Part shown: positions 53,869 to 63,100 of the stretch, piece by piece
Position numbering within the stretch: position 1 is the first letter of the stretch
How the letters are laid out: every line of letters begins with the position of its first letter
Source: Membranihabitans marinus
GTDB taxonomy: Bacteria; Bacteroidota; Bacteroidia; Chitinophagales; Saprospiraceae
Direction: 5' to 3'
Length of the DNA: 64,000 nt
Assembly (NCBI RefSeq): GCF_019802045.1
Contig: NZ_JAHVHU010000002.1
Span: 1 to 64,000, forward strand
Position numbers and translations under genes: made by a program
Notes under the pieces: model-generated
Told to the model about the DNA's origin: nothing
Databases searched by the model: none
The model's input: only the letters and a program-made list of their open reading frames with translations

Positions 53869-54310
53869 CCCCTGGAAGTCAAACGACCCCTGAATACGGA
53901 AATGACTCTATTCCATCACGCCACGGACAGGATGTGGTCGATCCATCTGGGGTGCAAGAACCAAAACATCTTTGTTTTGGGCGGGTAGAATACGGGCACC
54001 GAACCACGCTTTTTATCGGATATCAGAACTTCTGGGAACAGCGTCCAGATTGTTTGGGGATTAATACATGGATGCATTATATATTCAGGCGTCTTATTAG
54101 AATGACGCCGTATATAAAGCGGTTGTTTCTAATCCTTTTATAATTCAATAATTTTGAGGCCCTGCGGGTGCATCATTATGTTCCGAATATATGACTTCTG
54201 GTTTCAGAGATGGTTCCTCTTGGGTCGACGTATAGCACCTGTAGGGCACGGCAAGCCTGGGTCGTTATTGACCAGAGCGCATTTTGCTCACAGGATGCAT
54301 GGACAGCCGA
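53869..54310. other. Intergenic region with small palindromes
   Basis: No gene is seen. Hairpins include CAAAACATCTTTGTTTTG (53961-53978) and GGCGTCTTATTAGAATGACGCC flanked by TATATA on both sides (about 54079-54117); one of these could terminate pyrD transcription. A GGGTAGAATACGGGCACC-like stretch resembles other palindromic repeats in the window. Confidence 0.4.
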
Positions 54311-54874
54311 TTACCGAAGCCGTCGCAGCATAAGTTCTTTGTTCTCCATGGCGCGCTGCACGATTTCCTCTCCAAATTCTGTAAATTCCAGTTTTTTCTC
54401 GATGCGTTTGCCTTGCTTAGCACCTTCAATAAACTTCAGCAAGTCCTTTTTCATAAGCTGCTGCACCGAAAGGGTAATATTGGGTACTGATTCGCCGATT
54501 TCTTTCAATGCATTGCTGATGTCCCGGGCTTTGAACTCGGTCATTCCTCGCTTGGTTTTGAGAAAAGCAGCCGCCAGTAATGTTTTGTCTGAAGACGATT
54601 TAATATTGATATCAGCCAATAATTCTTTTAGATTTTTATACTGGCGGATTGCTGCGATGGAAATGAAGGAGGACAGATTGTCATTGTTGTCCTGGAACAT
54701 GACCGGTTCGCTTTCATCCTGGTGTCCGTTTTCCGAATTGGTTTCTTCGTTTCTTTGTTCGTTTACCTTATTCTTGAGCCACTCAATGACCCGGTTTTGC
54801 TCTGGTAACGAGAGCTGCGAGATAATAGAATAGGTATCCGCCATTGCCTTTAATTCATTTTGAATGTGAATCAT
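54311..54874 (-). CDS. Hypothetical protein with winged-helix-like domain
   Basis: 187 residues. The N-terminal ~45 residues are helical (IISQLSLPEQNRVIEWLKNK), then comes an acidic, low-complexity linker (50-70). The C-terminal part (about 95-187) looks like a winged helix: KTLLAAAFLKTKRGMTEFKA, RDISNALKEIGESVPNITLS and QLMKKDLLKFIEGA, with a basic tail RIEKKLEF. It could bind nucleic acid. I do not recognise a named family. It is transcribed away from the blaI gene with 387 bp between the two starts. Confidence 0.65.
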   Translation of the reverse strand: MIHIQNELKAMADTYSIISQLSLPEQNRVIEWLKNKVNEQRNEETNSENGHQDESEPVMFQDNNDNLSSFISIAAIRQYKNLKELLADINIKSSSDKTLLAAAFLKTKRGMTEFKARDISNALKEIGESVPNITLSVQQLMKKDLLKFIEGAKQGKRIEKKLEFTEFGEEIVQRAMENKELMLRRLR

Positions 54875-55162
54875 TTTTTGTTAATTGTGATTTTAAGTTA
54901 ATAAGTAATCGCTTGCTCTTTCGCTAGTGCAAAAGAGTTGATTTCGCGGCATTAAGTAGGGTATGCCACAAATATAATCATTTCCCCAGAGTGGGTAGTT
55001 GGGTATATTGACTATATATATTATTTAACAAAATAATCGAAATAATCCGCAATTTAGTAATAGCTTAACACGTGATTTATGTTATTTAGTTTTCCTTATC
55101 TAAGGTGTCGCAGAAAATGAAGCTAAATATTTTACTAGTTTGTTTGGATATTTCAAATATAA

Positions 55163-55178
55163 AACGTATATTTACGTT
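55163..55178. promoter_or_regulatory. Inverted repeat, candidate BlaI operator
   Basis: AACGTA-TATT-TACGTT is a perfect 6-bp inverted repeat 84 bp upstream of the blaI start. BlaI/MecI proteins bind dyads in their own promoters, so this is a reasonable autoregulatory site, although it does not carry the classic TACA/TGTA core in that exact form. The rest of 54875-55261 is AT-rich with no gene. Confidence 0.4.
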
Positions 55179-55261
55179 GAATTGATGGGTATTGGGTTTC
55201 GAAGTGAAACTAATTCCAGATCCCGAATACATTCAAAATTTTAAATATTAAATACTGAAAA

Positions 55262-55615
55262 ATGAAACTGACAAAAGCAGAAGAAGAAATTATGCAGATA
55301 TTGTGGGAAATCGAGCCCTGTCTGGTGACTGATATAATCAAGCACATGGGAACCCCCGACACACCTCATTCCACTATTTCTTCCATTGTGCGTATCCTGG
55401 AGCGCAAGGGGTATGTGGATCATAAGGCTTATGGACGCACCCACGAATATTTTTCGGTGGTCAAGAAAGAAGATTATAGTAAAAACCGATTAAATAAATT
55501 CGTTCGGGATTATTTTGACGGGTCGCCCAAGCAACTGGTTTCCTTCCTCGTGCGGGAGAAAGAGATCGACCGGGAGGAGTTGAGTCAGTATCTGGAAGAA
55601 ATGGATGACGAATAA
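55262..55615 (+). CDS. BlaI/MecI/CopY-family transcriptional repressor
   Basis: A 117-residue winged-helix repressor. KLTKAEEEIMQILWEIEPCL is the family start. TPHSTISSIVRILERKGYVD is the recognition helix and wing, and KEDYSKNRLNKFVRDYFDGS begins the dimerisation domain. It should repress itself and the M56 gene 10 bp downstream, and be inactivated by proteolysis after signalling, as for BlaI with BlaR1. No beta-lactamase gene is adjacent, so the regulon may concern the envelope rather than antibiotics. Confidence 0.92.
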   Translation: MKLTKAEEEIMQILWEIEPCLVTDIIKHMGTPDTPHSTISSIVRILERKGYVDHKAYGRTHEYFSVVKKEDYSKNRLNKFVRDYFDGSPKQLVSFLVREKEIDREELSQYLEEMDDE

Positions 55616-55625
55616 AATATGAGAA

Positions 55626-57701
55626 ATGGTTACTTATCTGTTGCAACTGACATTGTGCTGGACGCTGTTCTATATCGCTTATCATTTTTTGCTAAGCGGA
55701 GAGACGCATTTTCGTTGCAATAGATGGTACCTGTTGGTTGCGCTTGGGCTGGGGATGGTGTTGCCTCTCATTAGTTGGGAAAGCATTTTTCTTCATCAAC
55801 CCGAAAGTTTCGGCCACCTTTACATTGCGCCGCTGAACACCCAATTAGCAGAATGGGAGGGTGCCATTTCTGCCACCGCACCAGAATCGATGAACTGGTA
55901 TTCACTGATGTGGGTTGTTTATGGGGTCGGCGCACTGACAACTGCCCTGCATCTCCTGCGATCCTGGTGGAGAATCCTTCGGATCCGCCGTCAATCCGAG
56001 CAGCACACCTGTGCTGGGTACACCCTGGTGTTGACGCCTCAGCCCCTGATGCCTTTTTCATTTTTAAGTTCTATTTATATGTCCCGGGATTTTTACCGGG
56101 ATTCTCCGGATGTCGATAAGATTTTAGCGCATGAATTATTTCATGTTCAGGCGCGTCACAGCATCGATGTAGTCGTCCTGGAAGTGCTGAAAGTGGTTTT
56201 TTGGTTTCATCCGGTGGTCTATGTGTATAAGCATGAACTACAGCAGGTTCATGAGTATCAGGCCGATGATGCAGCTTGCCGTATAAGTACTAAGAAGCAA
56301 TATGGAAGATTGCTTCTAAAACATGTCTCTTCCTCGATGGCTTCTCCCCTGGCTAATCCTTTCTTTAATTCACAACTAAAAAACAGATTTATCATGATGA
56401 CTAAAAAACCTTCCACCCGACACAGTATTTTAAAGTATTTGATCATGATTCCATTGGTTGGTCTGGCCATCTTGTTGTTTTCTTATACCGATCAGGGAAA
56501 AGCCATGTTGTCCGCACCTCTTCTGCAACAAGATACGTTGATGCCACCTCCGCCCCCGGCACCACCATTGCCCGGTATTGGAGAAGAAATCATGTTGGGA
56601 GAGGATAAGTATGTAGTCAGCACTTCCGATTTGCTCTATGTGGACGGGCAGCGTATCGGTACGCTGACAGATGAGTTAATTGATACATACGCTGCGAATG
56701 GACCCTGGGTTTTTGAAGTGTTTACACCTGAGGCGGCGAAAGCTCGGATTGATCCCGGCATCGATGGCTATGTGTACAGCATTCGTAAAAGAGCACCCGG
56801 GTTGGATCAGGTAAATAAAACATACAATCCAGCGGGTCGACAAGAAGGTGAGATTTTTCGCGTGGTCGAAGAAATGCCCCGGTTTCCGGGTTGTGAAGGG
56901 ATGGAGGGCACTTCGCGGGAGATTAAATCTTGTGCCGATCGGAAGATGTTGGAATTCCTGTACAGCAACATCCGCTATCCGGCTATAGCCCGAGACAACG
57001 GCGTGGAAGGCAATGTGGTGTTGAGTTTTATTGTCGAGAAAGACGGCTCCATTTCCAATCCCAAGGTGATTCGTGATCCCGGTGCGGGGTTGGGGGATGA
57101 AGCCTTGCGGATCGTCGACATGATGGCTGAACTCCCCGAAAAATGGACGCCGGGCGTTCAACGGGGACGGAACGTGCGGGTTCAGTTTATTTTACCGGTG
57201 AAATTTCAATTGAAATCCAAGAAAGAGGAAGGAAGCAAATCAGGCCGGCCGCTTTTTGTGCTGGATGATGAAGTATTGGGAACAGTGGATATTGAGGAGC
57301 TCAACGAATCCATCAGTCCAGAAGATATTGAGTCTGTAAATGTCTTAAAAGGTGAGTCTGCGATCAAGAAATATGGAGAAAAAGGCCGCGATGGGGTGGT
57401 GGAGATTACGACAAAATGGCGCCACGCCAATACATCCGTGCAGCTGAAAGTCGCCAATATCCGGATTTATCCGGTGCCCGCTCAGGACTTGTTGAATGTG
57501 GAGGGCGTCGTCACCCAGGATGGTGCGTATGAGTTAGAGGTCCGGGATCTGAAAGGGAGCGCGGTTCGATCACATGCAATTAATGTCCAGGATGGGATGA
57601 TCAAAACTCAGCTCATGGTCAATGGTTTGGCAACCGGTCCCTATGTACTGATGATCGTGCACAATGGAAAAGTATTCTCAAAAGCGTTTGTGAAGCAATG
57701 A
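55626..57701 (+). CDS. M56 (BlaR1-like) metallopeptidase fused to TonB and T9SS sorting domains
   Basis: 691 residues. The N-terminal half has membrane segments at about 1-22, 33-52 and 90-110 and the M56 zinc site HELFH (169-173), with Glu in HEYQAD (209-214) as third ligand. A fourth membrane segment sits near 268-288. The periplasmic part has a proline-rich stretch, a TonB C-terminal domain (IRYPAIARDNGVEGNVVLSF, around 440-520) and a short TonB-plug-like motif (SINVLKG-type: DIESVNVLKGESAIKKYGEK). The last ~80 residues (IRIYPVPAQDLLNVEG ... GPYVLMIVHNGKVFSKAFVK) look like a type A Por-secretion sorting domain. That is unusual for a multi-pass inner-membrane protein. Confidence 0.87.
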   Translation: MVTYLLQLTLCWTLFYIAYHFLLSGETHFRCNRWYLLVALGLGMVLPLISWESIFLHQPESFGHLYIAPLNTQLAEWEGAISATAPESMNWYSLMWVVYGVGALTTALHLLRSWWRILRIRRQSEQHTCAGYTLVLTPQPLMPFSFLSSIYMSRDFYRDSPDVDKILAHELFHVQARHSIDVVVLEVLKVVFWFHPVVYVYKHELQQVHEYQADDAACRISTKKQYGRLLLKHVSSSMASPLANPFFNSQLKNRFIMMTKKPSTRHSILKYLIMIPLVGLAILLFSYTDQGKAMLSAPLLQQDTLMPPPPPAPPLPGIGEEIMLGEDKYVVSTSDLLYVDGQRIGTLTDELIDTYAANGPWVFEVFTPEAAKARIDPGIDGYVYSIRKRAPGLDQVNKTYNPAGRQEGEIFRVVEEMPRFPGCEGMEGTSREIKSCADRKMLEFLYSNIRYPAIARDNGVEGNVVLSFIVEKDGSISNPKVIRDPGAGLGDEALRIVDMMAELPEKWTPGVQRGRNVRVQFILPVKFQLKSKKEEGSKSGRPLFVLDDEVLGTVDIEELNESISPEDIESVNVLKGESAIKKYGEKGRDGVVEITTKWRHANTSVQLKVANIRIYPVPAQDLLNVEGVVTQDGAYELEVRDLKGSAVRSHAINVQDGMIKTQLMVNGLATGPYVLMIVHNGKVFSKAFVKQ

Positions 57702-58078
57702 GGTAGGGGCGCTCTGCTGTTGGGACGCTATGCTTTGGGACGCCTCCCTGCCTCCCTACTTCGTCACGGGAGGTAAACTTCGCGACGGGTGCTTGGGTGT
57801 GGAGATGGTTCTTGAGATTTTAGTGAAGCTTAGCTTGGATGGGGTTTTGCTTATTCCGTAATGGTGTGGTTTGTGGTTTGGTGCTTGGGTGTTCAAATAG
57901 TTTCTGGGATTTAAAAGAGTCGCTTATTCGTTTTGGTGCTTTCCGATCATATGTGGTATGGTTTGTAGTTTGTGGTTTGCAGTTTGGAACTAGTGTGGTA
58001 GTCTCGATCTGCTGATCTAGGTCTCCTTCTCTCGTGTGGCCTGTCAGCACTTCACGGTCTGCGGTCTGCCGTCTTCGG
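57702..58078. repeat. Repeat block between convergent genes
   Basis: Minihairpin units (GC-AGA-GC and GC-ATA-GC forms on the minus strand) and a CCTCCC/GGGAGG stem fill 57705-57780. Diverged GTTTGTGGTTTGG-family units span about 57840-57980. A few palindromic units (CGGTCTGCGGTCTGCC region) lead to the stop of the minus-strand gene at 58079. Orientation agrees with the minus-strand gene. No gene is seen. Confidence 0.6.
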
Positions 58079-58426
58079 TCATTCTTCCTCGCCCCAGTAA
58101 AATGAACTTTGGTCCACTCTGATCTTTTGTTTGGTCTGGTGGCGTTGGCGCTGCCGTGCGAGAACAAGTTCGGCCAGACCTTGTGCGATGGGTGCTCCGG
58201 TACCGCTGTGCAGCACCTTTTTGATTTTTTGTTCATCAATATCGAGTCGATAGAGGGTGCTCAGCAGTAAATCGGTTTCGTGATCCAGCATATAACCAAT
58301 GCGTTTTTCAAGCCATCTCCTCAGTTTTTCGGGGTTCTCTGCTGGTGCTTCTACACCAAAGTTGTGCATAATGAGGTCAGTCATCAACGTGTATTTTTTG
58401 CAGGTTTGTAAAATCAAGAATATCAT
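58079..58426 (-). CDS. Small hypothetical protein
   Basis: The likely start is Met15 (ATG at 58384), giving about 101 residues: MTDLIMHNFGVEAPAENPEK. This overlaps the stop of the GH3 gene by 8 bp, so the two are probably co-translated. The protein is helical and charged (LRRWLEKRIGYMLDHETDLL, IKKVLHSGTGAPIAQGLAEL, then a basic RQRQRHQTKQKIR tail), soluble, and not assigned to a family I recognise. Confidence 0.6.
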   Translation of the reverse strand: MIFLILQTCKKYTLMTDLIMHNFGVEAPAENPEKLRRWLEKRIGYMLDHETDLLLSTLYRLDIDEQKIKKVLHSGTGAPIAQGLAELVLARQRQRHQTKQKIRVDQSSFYWGEEE

Positions 58427-59915
58427 CTACGTAATCTCTGGTGTTGGACAGTCTGGGCACCTTGACCTGAGATCCTTGCCGGTTTTGGCTCTTTAACCAC
58501 TTTTCAAAGGTGTTTTCAGGTAAAGCCGTAACAGATAATTGTTCCAATGCCAAATTTTTGGTTCGTTTGGCCGCATAATCTGAGTTTACCTTTTGGAGTT
58601 CATCGTCCAGTACGGTTGCAAAGGTGTGCAGGCTTTCCGGCGGGTGCTGGAATTCGATCAGCCAGTCGTGCCGGCCTTTTTCGCCATCTTCGAGGTAGCG
58701 CGGTGCCACGGTATAGTCTTTGATTTCACTGAGGGTCTTGGCTGCGGTACGGCTGATCGCGGTGTCCGTGTTGTGGATCATCACCTCTTCTCCAAATGCA
58801 TTGATGTACTGTCGGGTGCGGCCCACAATCCGAAATTGGTAGGGATTGTTGTTTGTAAACCGGATGGTATCTCCGATGTCGTACCGCCACAACCCGGACG
58901 ACGTGGAAATAATCACCGCATAGTCGACATTTAATTTGACATCTTCGAGCGGGATCACATTTTGATGGGGACTGCCATATTCACTCATGGCCACAAATTC
59001 GTAAAATACCCCGTTGTCCAGCAGAAGAATCATATCTTCATCCGGCCGGTATTGCGTGCCAAAATAACCTTCTGAAGCATTGTAAACTTCCTGAAAGATG
59101 AAATCATCCCGGGGAATCATCTGACGAAACTGATTTCGATACGGCTGAAAGTTCACACCGCCATGGATGTACAGCCGCAATTCCGGCCATACTTCAAGCA
59201 TATGGGCCGCCCCTGTTTTTTGAAGAATTTTTCTGAATAAAACCAGGTTCCACGTCGGGACACCTCCGATGGTTCCGATATTGGGCTCTCGCAAGGCGAG
59301 GTCCGCTGTGAGATCGAGCTTTTTCTCCCAATCCTCCATAATGGCTGTCTTGACATCGGGCATATAAAAAGGACGTCCGATCAATGGCAGATTGGTGATC
59401 ATAATGGCAGAGACGTCACCGATGATGGTTTCCGGATTGTCCTTGAAATGGGACAGACTGCCACCGAGAATAAGACTTTTCTTTTCGAAGAGCTGTAAGT
59501 TGGGGTGGTAGTGGTACAAAATGGACAGGGTGTCCCAGCTGCCTTTCTTATGAGAATCGTTAAAATTTTCTTCGGAGACCGGTAAAAATTTGGATCGTGA
59601 GTTGGTTGTACCGCTGGATTTTGAATACCAGGTGATTCGACCTGGCCACAATACATCCCGTTCACCCAGCATCATGCGGTGAATGTGTGGCTGGAGGTCT
59701 TCATAGCTTGACAATGGAAGCCGGCTTCGAAATGAATCGTAGGAAGTCAGTTCCTCGTACTGATATTTTCGACCCCATTCGGTATGGCGCGCCGTTTCGA
59801 TGAGGTGGTCAAACAAGCCGTATTGATATTCAAATGGTGATTGCATGACCTGTGTCAACGCGCGGTATTTTGACTTGAGAAACAGTTTGACCGTTTTATT
59901 GACCAGGCTTTTCAT
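58377..59915 (-). CDS. GH3-family acyl-adenylating enzyme
   Basis: A 512-residue protein of the GH3 (auxin-responsive promoter) family. SSGTT at 100-104 is the adenylation loop. IITSSSGLWRYDIGDTIRFT and RIVGRTRQYINAFGEEVMIH are the conserved central motifs, and the C-terminal domain starts near 400. Plant GH3s conjugate amino acids to acyl acids. The bacterial members, common in Bacteroidota, have unknown substrates. Coupled to the small gene downstream by overlap. Confidence 0.88.
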   Translation of the reverse strand: MKSLVNKTVKLFLKSKYRALTQVMQSPFEYQYGLFDHLIETARHTEWGRKYQYEELTSYDSFRSRLPLSSYEDLQPHIHRMMLGERDVLWPGRITWYSKSSGTTNSRSKFLPVSEENFNDSHKKGSWDTLSILYHYHPNLQLFEKKSLILGGSLSHFKDNPETIIGDVSAIMITNLPLIGRPFYMPDVKTAIMEDWEKKLDLTADLALREPNIGTIGGVPTWNLVLFRKILQKTGAAHMLEVWPELRLYIHGGVNFQPYRNQFRQMIPRDDFIFQEVYNASEGYFGTQYRPDEDMILLLDNGVFYEFVAMSEYGSPHQNVIPLEDVKLNVDYAVIISTSSGLWRYDIGDTIRFTNNNPYQFRIVGRTRQYINAFGEEVMIHNTDTAISRTAAKTLSEIKDYTVAPRYLEDGEKGRHDWLIEFQHPPESLHTFATVLDDELQKVNSDYAAKRTKNLALEQLSVTALPENTFEKWLKSQNRQGSQVKVPRLSNTRDYVDDILDFTNLQKIHVDD

Positions 59916-60010
59916 AAAGCGGGTTTAACCAGATATAATAGGACAAATTTCATATTCAGTGGCTTCATATCTCTGTGGTTTCATGGTGCCATAAAATATA
60001 AATTAATTGA

Positions 60011-62884
60011 TTAGGAAAGCACATCTTCGGACACATATTTCCGGAGGAATTTTGCCGTAAAACTTTCTTTGACTTGCGCTACCTCTTCAGGGGTCCCCTG
60101 AGCAATGACCTGCCCCCCGTGCTTTCCGCCTTCCGGCCCGATGTCTATGATGTGATCTGCGGTCTTGATTACATCCATATTGTGTTCTATGATTATAAAT
60201 GTATTGCCTTTGTCGATGAGTTTCTGTACGACCTGCAGCAACCGTTCGATGTCTTGAAAATGAAGCCCGGTGGTCGGTTCATCCAGAATGTAAAGCGTGT
60301 TGCCGGTGTCTCGCTTGGCCAGTTCTTCGGCCAGCTTGACCCGTTGGGCCTCACCGCCTGACAGTGTGGTCGCTGATTGTCCCAGCGTGATGTAGCCCAA
60401 CCCGACATCCTGGATGGTTTTGAGTTTTCGGTATATTTTAGGCACCGGTTCGAAGAACTCAACGGCCTCATCTACCGTCATTTTGAGAATATCGCTGATG
60501 TTTTTTCCCTTATACAGGATTTCGAGTGTTTCACGGTTGAATCGTTTTCCAAAACAGGTGGGGCATTCGATGTACACATTGGGAATAAAATTCATTTCGA
60601 TCTCTTTCATTCCCGCTCCACCGCAGTCTTCGCACCGTCCCCCTTTGACATTAAAAGAAAACCGACCGATTTTGTACCCTCTTATTTTGGCTTCCGGAAC
60701 TTCGGCATATAGTTTTCGGATGTCAGTAAATACATTGGTGTAGGTAGCCGGGTTGGAGCGCGGGGTCCGTCCGATGGGCGATTGATCGATGTCAATCACT
60801 TTGTCAAGATTTTCGATCCCATGAATCGCGTCGTGCTCCAGTGGATCCTTCAGGCTGTTGTGAAAGTGCTTCCGCAAAGCGGGGTAAATCGTTTCGTTGA
60901 TCAGGGTCGACTTGCCGCTTCCGGAGACGCCCGTAATGCAGGTTAGGGTTTGCAAAGGGATGTCCACGGTGATGTTTTTCAGATTGTGCCCCCTGGCCCC
61001 TGTGACGGTCAGTGTTTTGCCGTTTCCCGGACGTCGTTCCCCGGGTACCGCTATTTCCATGGTGCCTTTGAGGTATTGCCCCGTAATACTTTGCGGGTCA
61101 CTAATCACTTCTTCGGGATGACCGACCGATACGATGCGCCCGCCGAGTTTGCCGGCCCCCGGGCCGATGTCAATGAGGTAGTCTGATGCCAACATGATGT
61201 CTTCATCGTGTTCCACCACCAATACGGTGTTGTCGGCCTCGATCAAGCTGTGAAGTGCTGTGATCAGTCTTTGGTTGTCGCGCTGATGGAGTCCGATCGA
61301 AGGTTCATCCATGATGTAGGTGATGCCACTTAATTGAGAACCGATCTGATTGGCCAGGCGGGTTCGCTGGGATTCACCCCCTGAAAGCGACTTTGCAGGC
61401 CGGTTGAGTGTGAGGTAAGTCAGACCTACATCCAGTAAAAAACGAAGCCTGGTTTTGATTTCTTTCAGGACTTCTTTTCCGATGTTTTTTTGTTTTTCAT
61501 TGAGGTGTTCCGGGAGCTGCTCCAACCAGTGATCCAGTTCATCAAGATCGAGGTGCGCTATTTCACCGATGTGGCGGTCATTAATCTTGAAATGCAGAGA
61601 TTCTTTCTTTAACCGATATCCATGGCAGGCACTGCAATCCTGAAGTGACATAAATTCACCGGCCCATTTTCGGATGCGTTCCGACGTGCTGTCGTTGAAC
61701 CAGCGATCAAGCATTTTGATAATCCCTTCGGAGAGGATGGAATTTTCGGACAAATCCAGGTTGCGAGCGGTGATTTCCACTTGTTCGCCCCCGCCATGGA
61801 GGATAATATCCAGTGCTTTTTTGGGGATTTCTGAAACCGGGGTGCCCAGGGTAAATCCAAAATGTTTGGCCAAAGCTTTTAGTTGGTCAAATGTTCTGTT
61901 TTCCCGGCGTTCTCCGATGGGGGGTATGGCGCCCTTGTTGATGGACAAGGCCGGATCAGGCAACACCTTTTTCATATCCACCTCGTTGACATAGCCCAAG
62001 CCATTGCATTTGGGGCAGGCCCCGTAGGGTGAGTTGAATGAAAAACTATTGGGTGATGGGTCTTCATAAGAAATTCCGGAGTCGACATCCATCAGGTCTC
62101 GGCTGAATCGACTGATCTTTTTTTCTTTCATCTCTTCGATAAAAATCAGTCCTTCACCCATCTCAAAAGCGGTGGCAATCGATTTTTCCATGCGTTGCCG
62201 ACGGTCCTCCAACACCTTGATGCGGTCAATGACGACTTCAATATCATGGACTTTGTACCGCTCCACGCGGAGACCTTTGGTCAGTTCTGTGAGTTTGCCA
62301 TCGATCCGGACTTTGGAGAAGCCTTGTTTGCGGATTTGTTCAAACAGCTCCCGGTAATGGCCTTTCCGGCCCCGGACCAGGGGTGCCAGGATGGTGATGT
62401 TTTGTTCGTGAAACTCATTAAAAAGCCGCTCGATGATCTCCTCTTCCGTAAACTGCTGCATTTTCTTGCCCGACTTCCAGGAGTACGCTTCTCCGATCCG
62501 CGCATACAGCAGCCGAAACAAATCATAAAGCTCGGTGATCGTGCCGACCGTCGATCGGGGATTCCACCCGCTGGTCTTTTGTTCGATGGATATGACCGGA
62601 CTCAGACCGGTAATCTGATCGACATCGGGGCGTTCCATTTTGCCGATAAATTGACGGGCGTAAATGCCAAAAGTCTCCATGTACCGACGCTGACCCTCTG
62701 CAAAAAGGGTGTCAAAAGCCAACGAGGACTTCCCGCTGCCACTGATGCCGGTAATGACCACGAACTTGTTTCGTGGAATCCTTACATCGATATCCTGTAA
62801 ATTATTTTCCCGGGCACCCGAGATTGAGATATATTCCTGCTCTTCCAAATTTGATTCTTCTTTATTTTTCATACGTTGCTGCAA
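60011..62884 (-). CDS. uvrA: Excinuclease ABC subunit A
   Basis: A 957-residue tandem ABC ATPase. The first Walker A is GISGSGKSSLAFDTLFAEGQ; CPKCNGLGYV and CSACHGYRL form the first zinc site. SGGESQRTRLANQIGSQLSG is the first signature motif with LYIMDEPSIGLHQRDNQRL-like Walker B. The second half has GVSGSGKSTLI, CEDCGGAGM/CPTCFGKRF and SGGEAQRVKLAEEL with YILDEPTTGLHFQDIERL. Full-length. It recognises damage in nucleotide excision repair with UvrB. Met5 (62872) is an alternative start. Confidence 0.97.
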   Translation of the reverse strand: MQQRMKNKEESNLEEQEYISISGARENNLQDIDVRIPRNKFVVITGISGSGKSSLAFDTLFAEGQRRYMETFGIYARQFIGKMERPDVDQITGLSPVISIEQKTSGWNPRSTVGTITELYDLFRLLYARIGEAYSWKSGKKMQQFTEEEIIERLFNEFHEQNITILAPLVRGRKGHYRELFEQIRKQGFSKVRIDGKLTELTKGLRVERYKVHDIEVVIDRIKVLEDRRQRMEKSIATAFEMGEGLIFIEEMKEKKISRFSRDLMDVDSGISYEDPSPNSFSFNSPYGACPKCNGLGYVNEVDMKKVLPDPALSINKGAIPPIGERRENRTFDQLKALAKHFGFTLGTPVSEIPKKALDIILHGGGEQVEITARNLDLSENSILSEGIIKMLDRWFNDSTSERIRKWAGEFMSLQDCSACHGYRLKKESLHFKINDRHIGEIAHLDLDELDHWLEQLPEHLNEKQKNIGKEVLKEIKTRLRFLLDVGLTYLTLNRPAKSLSGGESQRTRLANQIGSQLSGITYIMDEPSIGLHQRDNQRLITALHSLIEADNTVLVVEHDEDIMLASDYLIDIGPGAGKLGGRIVSVGHPEEVISDPQSITGQYLKGTMEIAVPGERRPGNGKTLTVTGARGHNLKNITVDIPLQTLTCITGVSGSGKSTLINETIYPALRKHFHNSLKDPLEHDAIHGIENLDKVIDIDQSPIGRTPRSNPATYTNVFTDIRKLYAEVPEAKIRGYKIGRFSFNVKGGRCEDCGGAGMKEIEMNFIPNVYIECPTCFGKRFNRETLEILYKGKNISDILKMTVDEAVEFFEPVPKIYRKLKTIQDVGLGYITLGQSATTLSGGEAQRVKLAEELAKRDTGNTLYILDEPTTGLHFQDIERLLQVVQKLIDKGNTFIIIEHNMDVIKTADHIIDIGPEGGKHGGQVIAQGTPEEVAQVKESFTAKFLRKYVSEDVLS

Positions 62885-63100
62885 AACAGATCATCCCGGT
62901 GTACTGTCTTTTTAGATGGATCCATCGATTTACACTGATGGAAAGGGTCCGTAACCTGTTTTTGACTACTGCGAAATCAGTGGTCCAATTTACTTTTGAA
63001 AAATTTTCTGCAAAATTAACGTTTTGTAGTCAATTATGAGAATAAACTTCTCAACTGTAATCAATTACAATTTAAAGACCACATTGTTTTCATAATTTAG
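62885..63100. other. Short intergenic region upstream of uvrA
   Basis: AT-rich, no gene. It holds the uvrA promoter region and the 3' end of the sulfatase gene. I could not identify a convincing promoter or operator. Confidence 0.4.
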
